Assembly (NCBI GenBank): GCA_964514385.1
Contig: CAZEQJ010000014.1
Location: 1 to 64,000, forward strand
Direction: 5' to 3'
DNA: 64,000 nt
From: CAZEQJ01 sp964514385
Lineage (GTDB): Bacteria > Bacteroidota > Bacteroidia > Cytophagales > Cyclobacteriaceae
Position 1 is the first letter of the stretch. The number at the start of each line of letters is the position of its first letter. The translations under genes were made by a program, and so were the position numbers. This document shows, piece after piece, positions 62,857 to 64,000 of this stretch. The notes under the pieces were generated by a model. It made no database searches and was not told the origin of the DNA. It saw nothing but the letters and a program-made list of their open reading frames with translations.

Positions 62857-63258
62857 ATGAAGTCAATCAGTATACAAATACCATCTTTGAGCGAGAACAT
62901 CCGCATTGTGGAAAGTTTTATTGACAATGCACGTGAACAGTTTAAGCTAAACGATGATATATACGGCAATATCATGATTGCTGTAACAGAGTCGGTCAAT
63001 AATGCGATTGTTCACGGTAATCAGGGTGATAAATCAAAAAGTGTTTTTTTGAAACTAACGCTGGATAACGATCTGATCAAATTCATTATCACCGATGAAG
63101 GTCCTGGGTTTGATTATAAAAATACGCCAGACCCCACTTCACCTGAAAATCTGGATAAGCCTGGGGGAAGGGGTATATTCTTAATGCGGAATCTTTGCGA
63201 TGAAGTCAATTTCCGTGAGAATGGAAAGCAAGTGGAACTCTGCTTTTATTTTAGCTAA
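62857..63258 (+). CDS. RsbW/anti-sigma-factor-like ATP-binding protein
   Basis: 133 residues, a single GHKL ATPase domain: ESVNNAIVHGNQGD (N-box), FIITDEGPGFDYKN (G1) and GGRGIFLMRNLCDEVNF (G2). It is like RsbW/SpoIIAB kinases that phosphorylate an anti-anti-sigma factor, though no partner is nearby. It overlaps the ybeY start (TAATG), so it is translated with it. Confidence 0.88.
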   Translation: MKSISIQIPSLSENIRIVESFIDNAREQFKLNDDIYGNIMIAVTESVNNAIVHGNQGDKSKSVFLKLTLDNDLIKFIITDEGPGFDYKNTPDPTSPENLDKPGGRGIFLMRNLCDEVNFRENGKQVELCFYFS

Positions 63259-63671
63259 TGCCTATTGTTTTTAGTCAAGTTGACCATCCCATACCCCGTT
63301 TTTCAAGAACACAAGTTAAAAAGTGGATTATCGAAACCATCACCACGCACGGTAAGACGACCGGTAATATTCAGTTTTATTTCTGTAGCGACGATTATCT
63401 CCTATCTATTAACAAAAAATATCTGAACCACGACTATTATACCGACGTTATCACTTTTGATTATTCGCAGGATCATCTTATAGAAGGTGAGATATTTATT
63501 AGCTGTGAACGTATAAAAGAAAACGCAAAATCTCTTTCAGTACATTACGTAACGGAAACCTGCCGAGTCATAATACATGGAATACTGCATATGCTCGGAT
63601 ACCAGGATCATAACCAAACTGAAAAAGAAAAAATGCGTTATATGGAAGATAAATTGTTAGGTGAATTGTAA
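63258..63671 (+). CDS. ybeY: Endoribonuclease YbeY (rRNA maturation)
   Basis: 137 residues. The metal site [12 protein letters not shown] (His-x-x-x-His-x-x-x-x-x-His type) near the C-terminus and the DVITFDYS strand are the YbeY family marks. It is a single-strand-specific RNase in 16S rRNA 3' maturation and ribosome quality control. It overlaps the RsbW-like gene by one base. Confidence 0.95.
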   Translation: MPIVFSQVDHPIPRFSRTQVKKWIIETITTHGKTTGNIQFYFCSDDYLLSINKKYLNHDYYTDVITFDYSQDHLIEGEIFISCERIKENAKSLSVHYVTETCRVIIHGILHMLGYQDHNQTEKEKMRYMEDKLLGEL

Positions 63672-63672
63672 C

Positions 63673-63688
63673 TGTTCCACGTGGAACA
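63673..63688. promoter_or_regulatory. parS-type ParB-binding palindrome
   Basis: TGTTCCACGTGGAACA is a perfect 16-base palindrome and fits the bacterial parS consensus TGTTnCACGTGnAACA at every fixed position. It lies between the ybeY stop (2 bases before) and the mnmG start (6 bases after). parS sites cluster around the replication origin, often near mnmG (gidA). Confidence 0.85.
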
Positions 63689-63694
63689 TTAGTG

Positions 63695-64000
63695 ATGGAA
63701 AATAAATACGATGTTATTGTAGTAGGAGCAGGCCATGCTGGATGCGAAGCAGCGCACAGTGCAGCGCGTATGGGGTCTAAAGTATTGCTTGTAACCATGA
63801 ATCTTACTACGATAGCGCAAATGTCATGTAATCCCGCTATGGGCGGTATTGCTAAAGGTCAGATAGTTCGTGAAATTGATGCACTGGGTGGCATGAGTGG
63901 TATTGTAACGGATCAGTCGGCCATTCAGTTTAGAATGCTTAACCGTTCCAAAGGACCTGCTATGTGGTCACCACGCACCCAAAATGACCGATTACTCTTT
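63695..64000 (+). CDS. mnmG: tRNA uridine-5-carboxymethylaminomethyl synthesis enzyme MnmG (partial)
   Basis: The first 102 codons, open to the window end. [20 protein letters not shown] is the FAD-binding motif, followed by [18 protein letters not shown], the MnmG signature. With MnmE it modifies U34 in the wobble position of several tRNAs. The start is directly behind the parS palindrome. The rest lies beyond 64000. Confidence 0.96.
   Translation, partial: MENKYDVIVVGAGHAGCEAAHSAARMGSKVLLVTMNLTTIAQMSCNPAMGGIAKGQIVREIDALGGMSGIVTDQSAIQFRMLNRSKGPAMWSPRTQNDRLLF

Noticed and set aside
1..64000. CRISPR array, tRNA, rRNA or insertion-sequence genes
   Set aside because: No regular spaced repeats, cloverleaf sequences, rRNA segments or transposase motifs were seen by eye.

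Overview
This is a draft-assembly fragment (one run of Ns) of a chromosome from the phylum Bacteroidota, most likely a member of the Cytophagales. The evidence is the gene content: a GldJ-like gliding lipoprotein, a PID-CTERM micro-protein, a DUF4175 giant coiled-coil protein, a CrtD-type carotenoid desaturase, a DASH cryptochrome, Bacteroidota-type TAnnTTTG promoter boxes with few Shine-Dalgarno sites, and many lipoproteins. No rRNA, tRNA, CRISPR array or transposase was recognised.

Bases 1-6326 form an accessory island of defence and toxin-antitoxin cassettes: a small coiled-coil membrane protein, an RloA/RloB (AbiL-type) pair whose rloB is broken by one stop codon, a toxin / Xre antitoxin / SecB-like chaperone tripartite operon, and a 'mobile mystery' A/B pair (Xre regulator plus Fic enzyme). 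Between the cassettes lie four decayed copies of the same 3' gene end, all on the minus strand. They look like scars of a repeated insertion or exchange target.

Bases 6511-12408 encode a secreted 1359-residue surface protein, a PID-CTERM micro-protein directly behind it, and a TPR-LuxR regulator upstream. Then come xseAB (exonuclease VII) and an unusual six-gene plus-strand cluster (14337-19078). The cluster contains a membrane protein, an SH3-like/ChbG deacetylase fusion, a secreted protein, two lipoproteins (one 4-fold beta-flower-like) and a micro-membrane protein; a histidine kinase follows.

Bases 20600-32900 carry a DEAD-box helicase with an apparent frameshift, an alpha-glucan phosphorylase-like enzyme, an SDR gene interrupted by the assembly gap, a small-protein/NmrA-like trio, an RsmI-like methyltransferase, metK, a TerB-like pair, crtD and mltF. 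Bases 32923-41564 hold an RND efflux operon (adaptor, pump, TolC) diverging from an M14 metallopeptidase. Bases 41561-52979 hold a hybrid histidine kinase, a SNF2 helicase, a LolC/E-type permease with rbfA, a polytopic membrane protein, tatC-glyA, and pheA preceded by a small ORF.

Bases 53011-64000 hold cry-DASH, OsmC, rhodanese, gldJ, comF, a peptide-binding lipoprotein, the DUF4175 protein, an RsbW-like ATPase, ybeY, a perfect parS-type 16-bp palindrome, and the start of mnmG. The last two suggest that the right edge of the window lies towards the replication origin.
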